Below, piece after piece: positions 6,712 to 14,555 of a stretch of 16,488 bases of DNA. The translations under genes were made by a program, and so were the position numbers. Positions within the stretch are counted from its first letter, which is position 1. Each line of letters begins with the position of its first letter. The DNA lies in the NCBI GenBank assembly GCA_021372715.1, contig JAJFTX010000016.1:1-16488 (forward strand), written 5' to 3'. The stretch comes from Methanobacterium sp. (GTDB lineage Archaea; Methanobacteriota; Methanobacteria; Methanobacteriales; Methanobacteriaceae). A model generated the notes under the pieces. The model was not told the DNA's origin and searched no databases. It saw only the letters and a program-made list of their open reading frames with translations.

Positions 6712-8292
6712 TTGGAGAGAGAAGCAGCAGAACTATTTGAGGAATTTAAAGAACTAACAGCATCAGAGTTTTTCAGAAGAAACAAGCAGATGCTGGGATT
6801 TTCTGGAAAGATAAGATCCTTAACCATGGTTTTCCATGAATTGATCACCAATAGCCTTGACGCTGCTGAAGAAGCAGGAATACAACCAGAAATCACCATA
6901 GACCTCAAAAGAGTTGATAAAGATCATTACATATTAAAACATACTGATAATGGGCCAGGAATCCCTAAAAAATTCATAACTAAAGTGTACTGTACCATGT
7001 TCGCCGGATCTAAGTTTAGGAACATACAATCACGAGGTCAGCAGGGATTAGGATGCAGTGGATGTGTGCTTTTATCTCAGATGACTACTGGAAAACCAGC
7101 AAAGGCAGTATCAGGTTATTATGAGGGCGAAAAACTTAAAGGCGTAGAAATGACCTTTAAAATGGACGTTAAAAAGAATCAGGGGCTTATTCTGGATAGT
7201 AAAGAAGTGGAGGTAAAAAACACAGGAGTTTCCATAGAATTACACTTCAAGGATGTTTCTTATTCTCTGAGTGAACAGGGAGCCTTCGAATACATCAGAA
7301 GAACCATGATAGCCAATCCTCATGCTAAGATAAGATTCAGAGACCCTACCGGACATAAATTCATATTCGAAAGGGCCACCGATGTTATACCACCACTCCC
7401 AAAGGAAGTTCTACCCCATCCTAGAGGTGTTACCGCTGATGATCTGATTTTCATGGCCAAACACACTGATAAAAGGAGATTTAGAAGTTTATTAACCAGT
7501 TCTCTGTCTCGTATGTCCACCAAAAGGGTTAATGAGATCGAAGAAGCCACTGGGATCGATCTAAATAAAAGGCCCAAGGATATGAAATGGGAGGAAGCAG
7601 AGAAGATCGTGGATCTCTTCTCCCAGATGGATTTCATGGCACCCCCTACCTCTGGTTTAATTCCCATAGGTAAAGATCAGATTGAAAAAGGTATGAGAGA
7701 AATTTTAAATCCGGAATTTATCTCTACCACTACCCGTAAACCAAAAACATATCGCGGAGGAGTGGCCTTTGTTATAGAAGCCGGTATATCCTATGGAGGA
7801 GACTCTGGAAGATTGGTTGGGGAACAGAAGAAAGCAGAGATCATGAGATTCGCCAATCGAGTGCCTTTAACCTTTGATCAAGGTAGTTGTGCCATAACAG
7901 AAGCTTTAAAGAGTATAGACTGGAAGCGTTATGGTATCAGGGACTTGGACAATGCACCCATAACTGTTTTCGTTAATATTGTATCAACTAATGTGCCTTA
8001 TTTATCCACTGGAAAGCAGAGTATTGCTCCTGAAGCGGAAATATTGCATGAAGTACGGCAGGCCACCATGAAAATTGCCCGGAGTCTGCAGAAATACATT
8101 AGAGCTAAAAAAGCAGCTAAAGAGGAGGCATTACGATCTAAGATATTTGAAAACTTGGTACCGGTGATTATCCGGGAAGCTGCTTTACTTGCTGAGACTG
8201 ATGTTCCAGAATATGATTCAGTACTAGCAAAAGTTACGCGTAAAGCTAAATTTGAGAATATAGAGTTAGAAAGTGAGGGTGAAGATGAATAA
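6712..8292 (+). CDS. top6B: DNA topoisomerase VI subunit B
   Basis: ATP-binding subunit of topoisomerase VI, the type IIB enzyme that passes one duplex through a double-strand break to relax and decatenate DNA. The 526-residue length is normal. The GHKL ATPase motifs are complete: N-box HELITNSLDAAEEAG (42-56, E43 and N47), DNGPGIP (79-85) and SRGQQGLGCSG (107-117). The region around 238-310 fits the H2TH insert. The transducer domain carries the ATP-sensing lysine in LSTGKQS (431-437, K435). A basic then acidic C-terminal tail follows. The start is TTG, preceded by AGGAGG (6700-6705) at a spacing of 6 nt. The last bases overlap the top6A start, so the two are translationally coupled and probably made in balanced amounts. 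Confidence 0.98.
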   Translation: MEREAAELFEEFKELTASEFFRRNKQMLGFSGKIRSLTMVFHELITNSLDAAEEAGIQPEITIDLKRVDKDHYILKHTDNGPGIPKKFITKVYCTMFAGSKFRNIQSRGQQGLGCSGCVLLSQMTTGKPAKAVSGYYEGEKLKGVEMTFKMDVKKNQGLILDSKEVEVKNTGVSIELHFKDVSYSLSEQGAFEYIRRTMIANPHAKIRFRDPTGHKFIFERATDVIPPLPKEVLPHPRGVTADDLIFMAKHTDKRRFRSLLTSSLSRMSTKRVNEIEEATGIDLNKRPKDMKWEEAEKIVDLFSQMDFMAPPTSGLIPIGKDQIEKGMREILNPEFISTTTRKPKTYRGGVAFVIEAGISYGGDSGRLVGEQKKAEIMRFANRVPLTFDQGSCAITEALKSIDWKRYGIRDLDNAPITVFVNIVSTNVPYLSTGKQSIAPEAEILHEVRQATMKIARSLQKYIRAKKAAKEEALRSKIFENLVPVIIREAALLAETDVPEYDSVLAKVTRKAKFENIELESEGEDE

Positions 8293-9355
8293 ACAAAATA
8301 TCACTGACAGAAAAAACATCACCATTAACAAACTTAAAAGCCTGGGAGAGAGGATAATAGAAGAAGTAAATCAGAACAGTGTCCCCTCAGTTAAAGTACC
8401 CTCCAGGGGAACATCCAATATAATCTACGACGATGATAAACGTTACTATGTGTTAGGTGATCGTTACGGACAACGTAGCCTGGGTAACGTTAAACAGATA
8501 AGTAAAATAGCCCAGATGGTCTATATCGCAAACTTCTGCAAAGACCTAGTTAGAAGAGGAAAAACCGCCACTCTCAGGGAGATGTACTATGTCTCTGAGG
8601 GTTGGGATGTGGACTTTGGGGATCAGCAGGAATCCAACATCGTTGGGGAAGACTTGGAAGTAACCTTAGGTATGACCCGGGAAGTTCTGGGATTAATGCC
8701 AGAAGAAGATGGCGCCTCAGTTTATGGTAATTTAATCATGCAGGAAGATGATGTGGAAATAAACGCCCTCAGATTAGGTAAATCCGGTTACACCATATCA
8801 CCAACCATTGACGATGTGAAATTCCTTGATCATGATGTAGAAAGGGTGATTGCAGTGGAAACAATGGGTATGTTCCATCGGCTGGTGCAGGAAGAAGCTT
8901 ATAAAAAGTTCAACTGTCTGATTGTGGGACTTAAGGGACAGGCAGCGCGTGCAACCCGTAGATTCCTGAGAAGGGTTAATCAGGATTTAAACCTACCAGT
9001 TTATATCTGTAATGACGGAGATCCATGGGGATTCCATATTGCCATGGTAATTATCTCAGGAAGTGCTAAACTGGCCCATGTAAACCATGATCTGGCCACT
9101 CCCGATGCAAAATTCCTGGGAGTAACTGCCAGTGACATCATCAACTACGACCTTCCTACTGATCCTTTGAAGGACATTGACGTGCTTAGACTTAAAGAGC
9201 TACTTAAAGATCCCAGATACCGGGATGAAACCTGGAAGATGGAGATTAAGAAGATGCTCAAAATTGGAAAAAAAGCAGAACAACAGTCCTTCTCTAAATA
9301 TGGGTTGGAATATGTAGTTGATACTTATCTACCTGAGAAGTTGGATGCAATGTAA
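8285..9355 (+). CDS. top6A: DNA topoisomerase VI subunit A
   Basis: Catalytic subunit of topoisomerase VI, homologous to the meiotic break enzyme Spo11. The 356-residue protein has the winged-helix catalytic domain with TLREMYYVSEGWD (96-108); the second tyrosine of the pair (Y102) is the expected DNA-linking residue. The Toprim metal site is seen in VIAVETMG (188-195, E192) and NDGDPWGF (243-250, D244 and D246). ATG 8285 is preferred over GTG 8273 because GAGGGTGA lies just upstream and the extra four residues add nothing. The start lies inside the end of top6B with an 8-nt overlap (stop 8290-8292). A hairpin and T-tract follow the gene. Confidence 0.98.
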   Translation: MNKQNITDRKNITINKLKSLGERIIEEVNQNSVPSVKVPSRGTSNIIYDDDKRYYVLGDRYGQRSLGNVKQISKIAQMVYIANFCKDLVRRGKTATLREMYYVSEGWDVDFGDQQESNIVGEDLEVTLGMTREVLGLMPEEDGASVYGNLIMQEDDVEINALRLGKSGYTISPTIDDVKFLDHDVERVIAVETMGMFHRLVQEEAYKKFNCLIVGLKGQAARATRRFLRRVNQDLNLPVYICNDGDPWGFHIAMVIISGSAKLAHVNHDLATPDAKFLGVTASDIINYDLPTDPLKDIDVLRLKELLKDPRYRDETWKMEIKKMLKIGKKAEQQSFSKYGLEYVVDTYLPEKLDAM

Positions 9356-9663
9356 ATCTACCCTTAAATAAAGGTTGATCTAAACAGATCATCCTTATTT
9401 TCTCTCTTTTTTTATTTTTAAGTGTTTATTTTTCGTTTTAATTAAAAATTAACCCTCGATGTGTTTTAATTCTTTTTATATTCCAATTTTATTCTGAAAA
9501 TGAAATCATAAAATTTATAATATCCGGAAATAAAAATATTTTCATAGATAATATTATTAGAAGATGCTTTTTTACATGAACACCCAATAAATAGGGTTTC
9601 TATGATTAAAAAACATCACTATAGAGGGAATCACCTGAAAATATAGTTAATAGGAGGCATACT
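9356..9663 (+). other. 308-bp intergenic region, Top6A end to gap leader
   Basis: This AT-rich spacer holds the top6A terminator at its left end and the gap ribosome binding site AGGAGG (9652-9657) at its right end. No convincing tRNA, conserved RNA fold or protein gene is visible. Several weak TATA-like stretches occur, such as AAATTTATAAT near 9511-9521. The length leaves room for a long gap leader or a small RNA, but the sequence alone does not show one. Confidence 0.6.
9371..9419 (+). terminator. Terminator after top6A
   Basis: An inverted repeat, AAGGTTGATCT (9371-9381) and AGATCATCCTT (9386-9396), pairs at 10 of 11 positions around the loop AAAC. It is followed by ATTTTCTCTCTTTTTTTATTTTT. 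The T-tract alone would suffice for archaeal termination, and the hairpin strengthens the call. Confidence 0.75.
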
Positions 9664-10683
9664 ATGAAATCGGTTGGAATTAATGGATATGGAACTATAG
9701 GTAAAAGGGTGGCAGATGCCGTAGCCTGCCAGGATGATATGAAAATTGTAGGGGTTACCAAGCGAACTCCGGATTTCGAGGCTAAAATGGCAGTTGAAAA
9801 AGGTTATGATTTATATATCAGCGCTCCTGAAAGAGAGGGAATGTTTAAAGAAGCAGATATTGAAATATCCGGAACCATTGATGATCTATACGACCAACTG
9901 GATATCATAGTAGATTGTACCCCTGGAGGACTCGGTGCTAAAAATAAAGCTAATATCTATGAGAAAAAGGGAATTAAAGCCATATTCGAGGGTGGTGAAA
10001 AGCATGAATTGATTGGTAAATCTTTCAACTCCTTCACCAACTATGAAGATTCCTTGGGAGCAGATTATGTTCGGGTAGTTTCCTGTAACACCACTGGACT
10101 ATGCAGGACCTTAAAGCCCATAGATGACCTGGCTGGTGTGAAAAAAGTCAGGGCAGTTATGGTCAGACGTGGAGCAGACCCGGGACAGATTAAATCAGGA
10201 CCCATTAATGCTATAGTGCCTAATCCCCCCACAGTACCTTCACACCACGGGCCTGATGTTCAAACTGTGATGTATGGTCTGGATATTACCACCATGGCTT
10301 TACTAGTACCCACCACCATAATGCATCAGCACAACCTCATGGTGGAGCTGAATAAATCAGTGCAAGTAGATGATATCATCAATAAACTGGAAAACACCTC
10401 AAGAGTACTTCTTTTAGAAGCAGAAAGAGGAATGGGTTCAACTGCACAGGTCATGGAATATGCTCGTGACATTGGAAGGCCCAGAGGCGATCTATTCGAG
10501 ATTGCTGTTTGGAAAGAATCACTTAACATAGTGGATAATGAACTCTTTTACATGCAGGCCATCCACCAAGAGTCTGATGTGGTACCTGAAAACGTAGATG
10601 CCATCAGGGCCATGCTGGAACTGGAATCTGACCCAGCTAAATCCATAGAAAAAACCAATAAAAATATGGATATAATTGGATAA
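9664..10683 (+). CDS. gap: Type II (archaeal) glyceraldehyde-3-phosphate dehydrogenase
   Basis: Phosphorylating GAPDH of the archaeal class, interconverting glyceraldehyde 3-phosphate and 1,3-bisphosphoglycerate; in methanogens it serves mainly gluconeogenesis. The 339-residue protein has the Rossmann start GINGYGTIGKRVADAV (5-20), the active-site segment RVVSCNTTGLCR (137-148, catalytic C141) and the downstream histidine region TTIMHQHNLMVE (217-228). VRRGADPGQIKSGPINAIVP (167-186) fits the phosphate-binding part of the family. ATG is preceded by AGGAGG at a spacing of 6 nt. The gene appears monocistronic, with a terminator right after it and a long spacer before it. The class is firm; cofactor preference (NAD or NADP) cannot be settled here. 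Confidence 0.97.
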   Translation: MKSVGINGYGTIGKRVADAVACQDDMKIVGVTKRTPDFEAKMAVEKGYDLYISAPEREGMFKEADIEISGTIDDLYDQLDIIVDCTPGGLGAKNKANIYEKKGIKAIFEGGEKHELIGKSFNSFTNYEDSLGADYVRVVSCNTTGLCRTLKPIDDLAGVKKVRAVMVRRGADPGQIKSGPINAIVPNPPTVPSHHGPDVQTVMYGLDITTMALLVPTTIMHQHNLMVELNKSVQVDDIINKLENTSRVLLLEAERGMGSTAQVMEYARDIGRPRGDLFEIAVWKESLNIVDNELFYMQAIHQESDVVPENVDAIRAMLELESDPAKSIEKTNKNMDIIG

Positions 10684-10720
10684 AGAGAATTTAATAAATT
10701 CTTTTCTCCTTTACTTTCTT
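10683..10720 (+). terminator. Terminator after gap
   Basis: A short hairpin starts at the stop codon: AGAATTT (10686-10692) pairs with AAATTCT (10696-10702) and extends by three pairs, one of them G-U. It is followed by the pyrimidine-rich stretch TTTCTCCTTTACTTTCTTT. Confidence 0.6.
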
Positions 10721-10808
10721 TATTATAGACTTAATAAAATAAAGCAATTAAAATATCTTTTTTTGACTTATTTAATTTTAGATTATTTCTTATACTCCAT
10801 TTAACATA

Positions 10809-10842
10809 CCTTTTATATATAAAAGGGATGATTCTAAATCAT
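10809..10842 (+). promoter_or_regulatory. Promoter of the UbiA-PHP-UPF0104 operon, palindromic TATA box
   Basis: The TATA element is the core of the perfect 18-bp palindrome CCTTTTATATATAAAAGG (10809-10826), about 40 nt before the UbiA ATG. This predicts a start near 10840 and a leader of about 17 nt. A second short inverted repeat, ATGATT then AATCAT (within 10828-10842), lies between the TATA box and the predicted start, where a repressor could bind. Confidence 0.65.
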
Positions 10843-10856
10843 AAAATAGTGATTAA

Positions 10857-11738
10857 ATGTTAAAAGAAATTCTCATTTCCATGCGCCCTAAGCAATGGTA
10901 TAAAAACCTGGTCATATTCATTGGTATCGCTTTTTCCTTAAACTTATTAAATATTAATTTATGGATAACCGTTATATCTGCTTTTATAATATTCTGCCTC
11001 CTTTCTGGCAGTATTTATCTTATAAATGATGTATTAGATATTGAAAAGGACAGGAAACATCCGAAAAAGAGTAAAAGACCCATAGCATCCGGTTCACTTA
11101 AAACATATCAGGCCATCTTATTTGCAACCATATTCATCATATTATCCTTCTTCTGGTCATATACTATTAATTTATCATTTTTTGCAATATCAGCTGCATT
11201 CTTCATCTTAATGATGGTTTATTCCCTGTATTTAAAACAATATATCATAGTAGACATCCTAACTATCTCCACCGGCTTTGTTATGAGGGCCATAGCTGGT
11301 GCTCTAGCAATAAGTGTCCTAGTTTCTCCCTGGCTGATTATCTGCACCTTTTTACTGGCCCTATTTTTAGCCCTGGGTAAAAGAAGGCATGAATTAATTT
11401 TACTAGGAGATGAAGCCCAAAAACATCGCCAAAGTCTGGATGGTTACTCCACCAACATCCTAGACCAGATGATCATCATCACCATAAGCACTCTCATTAT
11501 GTCCTATTCCCTTTACACCTTCTTCTCTAATAATGAACTAATGATGTTAACCATACCATTCGCTTTCTATGGAATTTTCAGATACTTATATCTTATACAT
11601 TCTGAAAAAGTAGGTGGTGAACCAGAAATGTTGTTCAAAGACAAAGGAATGCTTATAAGCATCATTCTATGGACCCTGATTGTTATCAGTGTATTGTACT
11701 TAAAGACGGATTTGGGAAGTTTGTTCTTTTTTACTTAA
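10857..11738 (+). CDS. UbiA-family prenyltransferase, DPPR synthase-like
   Basis: Integral membrane prenyltransferase of 293 residues with about eight or nine predicted spans. RPKQWYKN (10-17), the first aspartate-rich motif NDVLDIEKDRKHPKK (57-71) followed by RPIASG (74-79), DILTISTGFVMRAIAGA (133-149) and LGKRRHEL (173-180) match the UbiA subgroup of decaprenyl-phosphate phosphoribosyltransferase (Rv3806c type). That enzyme moves phosphoribose from PRPP to a polyprenyl phosphate. The ATG is preceded by GTGAT 4 nt upstream. It is first in a compact three-gene unit with a PHP phosphoesterase and a UPF0104 protein. Superfamily is firm. The phosphoribosyltransferase subgroup is an informed guess from the motifs. 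Other archaeal UbiA roles (digeranylgeranylglyceryl phosphate or quinone-type synthesis) are less likely given the motifs. Confidence 0.88.
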   Translation: MLKEILISMRPKQWYKNLVIFIGIAFSLNLLNINLWITVISAFIIFCLLSGSIYLINDVLDIEKDRKHPKKSKRPIASGSLKTYQAILFATIFIILSFFWSYTINLSFFAISAAFFILMMVYSLYLKQYIIVDILTISTGFVMRAIAGALAISVLVSPWLIICTFLLALFLALGKRRHELILLGDEAQKHRQSLDGYSTNILDQMIIITISTLIMSYSLYTFFSNNELMMLTIPFAFYGIFRYLYLIHSEKVGGEPEMLFKDKGMLISIILWTLIVISVLYLKTDLGSLFFFT

Positions 11739-11753
11739 TAAGGTGAATTAAAA

Positions 11754-12410
11754 TTGAAATACGATCTGCATATTCATTCAAAATATTCAAAAGATGGCTT
11801 TCTGGAACCTAAATCTATAATTAAGAAAGCATGTAAGGTAGGTCTTAATGGTTTGGCCATTACAGATCATAATACCATTAAAGGAGGATTAAAAACTCGC
11901 AAATATCAAAGGGATAATATTCAGGTTATTGTAGGATCTGAAATTTTAACTGACCGTGGCGAAGTGATAGGGCTTTTTTTAGATGATGAGATCAAATCGA
12001 ATATTTTTCCAGAGGTTGTTCAGGAGATAAAGGATCAAAATGGAGTGGTTATTCTCCCTCATCCCTTCGATGAGATCAGGCGTAACGGTATTATGCCAAA
12101 AAAGGAGGATGTACATTTAGTGGATTGTGTGGAGGTTTATAATTCCCGATGCCTTATGGAGAAGTATAATATTAAAGCTCAGGATTTCGCGCAAACCAAT
12201 AAAATGAAGATAAGCGCAGGTAGTGATGCTCATTTTGCAGGTGAAATTGGAAAAGCAGGAATAAAGACCAACTTGGTTGTTAATCATCCAGAAGAGCTGA
12301 GAGAATTATTATTAAAGGGTAGTATAACTTTCTTCGGTGAGAAATCAAATATTATTAATTTGGGTTTGACTAAGGTGTTGAAAATATGGAGAAAAACAGG
12401 TTTTGGTTGA
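11754..12410 (+). CDS. PHP-domain metal-dependent phosphoesterase
   Basis: A 218-residue soluble protein of the PHP (polymerase and histidinol phosphatase) superfamily, predicted to hydrolyse a phosphate ester with two or three bound metals. Metal ligands are visible in order: DLHIHSKYSKDG (4-15; H6, H8, D14), ITDHNT (36-41; D38, H39), GSEI (E63), HPFD (H103) and GSDAH (156-160; D158, H160). This is the minimal stand-alone form with no polymerase or kinase domain. The start is TTG, fixed by AGGTGA (11741-11746) 7 nt upstream. Its stop lies inside the next gene (25-nt overlap), and UbiA ends 15 nt before it, so a shared role in the UbiA pathway is inferred. The substrate is unknown; a prenyl-linked sugar phosphate is one possibility. 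Confidence 0.9.
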   Translation: MKYDLHIHSKYSKDGFLEPKSIIKKACKVGLNGLAITDHNTIKGGLKTRKYQRDNIQVIVGSEILTDRGEVIGLFLDDEIKSNIFPEVVQEIKDQNGVVILPHPFDEIRRNGIMPKKEDVHLVDCVEVYNSRCLMEKYNIKAQDFAQTNKMKISAGSDAHFAGEIGKAGIKTNLVVNHPEELRELLLKGSITFFGEKSNIINLGLTKVLKIWRKTGFG

Positions 12411-13315
12411 TCATACTCTTTGCAGTGGTAATATACTTGTTAATGGGTATATATGCCAACTTCAATGATTTACTAGCTGCACTTGAGAAATTCAACTGGA
12501 TATACTTACCGTTGATACTCTTACTGGTCACCCTGGGCTATTTCATCAGGTTCATTAAATGGAACTTCTTTCTCCGAAATGTGGATGTTCACCTGCCCCT
12601 TAAAGAAAATCTCTTCGTATTCTTCAGCGGACTATCCATGATCATCACACCCGCTAAAGCCGGTGAGATCTGGAAAGGATGGTTAATAAAAGAGATAAAC
12701 GGTGCAAGCCTGAGCAAAACCATACCTGTAGTAATCGTTGACAGGATAACCGATGTAATCGGCCTGATCATACTATCCTTATTGGGAATTTTTTATTATA
12801 AAAGCGGAGTGAACCTCCTACTCATCCTCGTGGTCATCTTCGCCCTCTTCATCCTGGCCATCAAATCAGAAAAAATAAGTCAACATTTAATCAGCATCTT
12901 AGAAAAAAGAGCAGGCAAATACTCCGGTAACATCAAAGATATGCATCAAAACTTCCAAAAAAGCCTCAACTGGAAATATCTCCTGGGAAACTCAATCATA
13001 AGCGTCCTAGCCTGGTTCACCGAATGCCTGGCCATCTTCCTAGTGATCTACGGATTCGGCGAAAACATAGGCATCGTACTATCCACCTTCGTATTCAGCT
13101 TCGCCTCACTCGCCGGAGCAGTCAGCCTCATACCCGGCGGATTAGGAGTTGCAGAAGCCACCCTATCCGGATTATTAGTAATATTTGGTTTATCATCCAC
13201 CATAGCCGTAGGAGCAGCCTTAATCATGAGATTCGCAACCCTCTGGTACGGAGCAATCCTAGGATTCCTAATATATATAACATTCAACAAAAGAATAATC
13301 AAAACATCACACTAA
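12386..13315 (+). CDS. UPF0104 flippase-like integral membrane protein
   Basis: A 309-residue membrane protein of the UPF0104/lysylphosphatidylglycerol-synthase transmembrane family (YbhN-like; related to the membrane part of AglD). Several hydrophobic spans surround the family motifs: RFIKWNFFLR (55-64), TPAKAGEIWKGW (88-99), VDRITDVIGL (118-127) and SLIPGGLGVAEATLSG (247-262). Some archaeal relatives have been linked to moving dolichyl-phosphate sugars across the membrane. The ATG lies inside the PHP gene and is preceded by AAGGTG at a spacing of 7 nt, indicating translational coupling. The second half (about 12950-13315) is notably rich in C and reaches about 50-60% G+C locally, unlike the preceding genes. 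A transport function is inferred from relatives, not shown. Confidence 0.9.
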   Translation: MEKNRFWLIILFAVVIYLLMGIYANFNDLLAALEKFNWIYLPLILLLVTLGYFIRFIKWNFFLRNVDVHLPLKENLFVFFSGLSMIITPAKAGEIWKGWLIKEINGASLSKTIPVVIVDRITDVIGLIILSLLGIFYYKSGVNLLLILVVIFALFILAIKSEKISQHLISILEKRAGKYSGNIKDMHQNFQKSLNWKYLLGNSIISVLAWFTECLAIFLVIYGFGENIGIVLSTFVFSFASLAGAVSLIPGGLGVAEATLSGLLVIFGLSSTIAVGAALIMRFATLWYGAILGFLIYITFNKRIIKTSH

Positions 13316-13325
13316 AAAAATCTTA

Positions 13326-13355
13326 TAATACAGAGTATTAATATTTCATTTTTTT
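13326..13355 (+). terminator. Terminator after the UbiA-PHP-UPF0104 unit
   Basis: Hairpin TAATAC (13326-13331) with GTATTA (13335-13340), loop AGA, followed by a run of seven T at 13349-13355. It separates the three-gene unit from the DUF362 gene. Confidence 0.6.
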
Positions 13356-13400
13356 ATTAAAAAGTCCTATTAATTAATGATCTAATGAGGAAAACTTAGT

Positions 13401-14528
13401 ATGTCCGTGGTAGCAGTAATAAAAACATCACCAGAAACCGTCACTCAGGACTATAAAACAGTGATGAAACTAGTAGAATATGAAAAAATCTTACCCCAGA
13501 AACAGGCAACCATTTTAAAATTAAACCTATCCTGGACCCTATACTATCCCGCTTGCTCCACACCGCCCTGGCAACTAGAAGGCGTATTAAACACACTTAA
13601 AAGAGATGAATACCCGGATGTAGTGGCAGTGGAAAACCAAACAGTAGTCACCCATCCCTGGAAAGGAGCATACCAGAACAAATGGTTACCCATCCTTAAA
13701 AACTACCAAGTGGATTTTAAACCACTTACCAACGTAGAATGGACTTCTTACCAACCAAAAAGTGAAATGCTAGCCATGGATGAAATATTCGGCGAAATAT
13801 ACCTACCTAAAATGTTTTTAAACTCCAATATAATTCACTTCCCCACAGTAAAAACCCACGGACACACCACCACCACTGGAGCTATGAAAAACGCCTTCGG
13901 CGGACTGATACCCAAATACCGCCACCACGCCCATAAAAAAATACACCAAGTACTAGTGGACTTACTAACTATCCAACAGGAGATACACAACGGTATATTC
14001 GCAGTTATGGATGGATGTGTATGTGGCGATGGAGCCGGACCCAGAACCATGAATCCATACCAAGGAAATATTATACTAGCCAGTGCTGACCAAGTAGCCA
14101 TCGATGCTGTTGCCGCCAAAATAATGGGATTTAATCCCCTCGATATAGAATATATAAAACTAGCACATGATAAAGGATTAGGCATGGGAGACTTAGATCA
14201 GATAGATGTGAGGGGAATGGATGTGAAAGAATTAAATGAACTCAACTTCCATTTCCAAACCAAAAAAAGCCCAGTAATAACCTGGGACCAGCGTCTAAGG
14301 AAAAAAACCATGAACATCAAACCATTACACCAATTTTTATTCAACTCCCCTGTTTTTAAAACATTCATCTTCGCCTCAGAATTCTACCACGACAAAATAT
14401 GGTACCCCACCACCGGAAAAAAGAGAATAAACCAATTCCAAAAAACAAAATGGGGAAAACTATATCAAAAATACCAATACGGACCCCAACCCAAATATAC
14501 CGAAGTCAAACAATGGGACCCCTACTAA
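13401..14528 (+). CDS. DUF362-domain protein lacking ferredoxin domain
   Basis: A 375-residue soluble protein with a DUF362 core: KMFLNSNIIHFPTVKTHGHT (137-156), AMKNAFGGLIPKYRHHAHKK (161-180), GIFAVMDGCVCGDGAGP (198-214), and SADQVAIDAVAAKIMGFNP (228-246) followed by HDKGLGMGD (256-264). The biochemical role of DUF362 is unknown. Many members carry a 4Fe-4S ferredoxin module with CxxCxxC motifs; none is seen here. A CVC pair (C206, C208) lies in the conserved core, and the C-terminus is a long aromatic- and lysine-rich extension. The ATG has GAGG about 10 nt upstream. It follows a terminator and precedes SepCysS by 27 nt, so the two may be co-transcribed. Its codons strongly favour C and A, sharply different from SepCysS. 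Confidence 0.85.
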   Translation: MSVVAVIKTSPETVTQDYKTVMKLVEYEKILPQKQATILKLNLSWTLYYPACSTPPWQLEGVLNTLKRDEYPDVVAVENQTVVTHPWKGAYQNKWLPILKNYQVDFKPLTNVEWTSYQPKSEMLAMDEIFGEIYLPKMFLNSNIIHFPTVKTHGHTTTTGAMKNAFGGLIPKYRHHAHKKIHQVLVDLLTIQQEIHNGIFAVMDGCVCGDGAGPRTMNPYQGNIILASADQVAIDAVAAKIMGFNPLDIEYIKLAHDKGLGMGDLDQIDVRGMDVKELNELNFHFQTKKSPVITWDQRLRKKTMNIKPLHQFLFNSPVFKTFIFASEFYHDKIWYPTTGKKRINQFQKTKWGKLYQKYQYGPQPKYTEVKQWDPY

Positions 14529-14555
14529 TATAATAATAAAATCGTAAGTGATAAT

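Noticed and set aside
9602..9646. A 14-codon open frame (MIKKHHYRGNHLKI) just before the gap ribosome binding site, considered as a leader peptide.
   Set aside because: It has no ribosome binding site, no evident regulatory logic or runs of one codon, and frames this short are expected by chance.
13024..13341. A 105-codon frame inside and past the UPF0104 gene, rich in Arg, His and Ile.
   Set aside because: It is out of frame with a clear membrane protein that has family motifs to its end; its length follows from the local C-rich, stop-poor composition.
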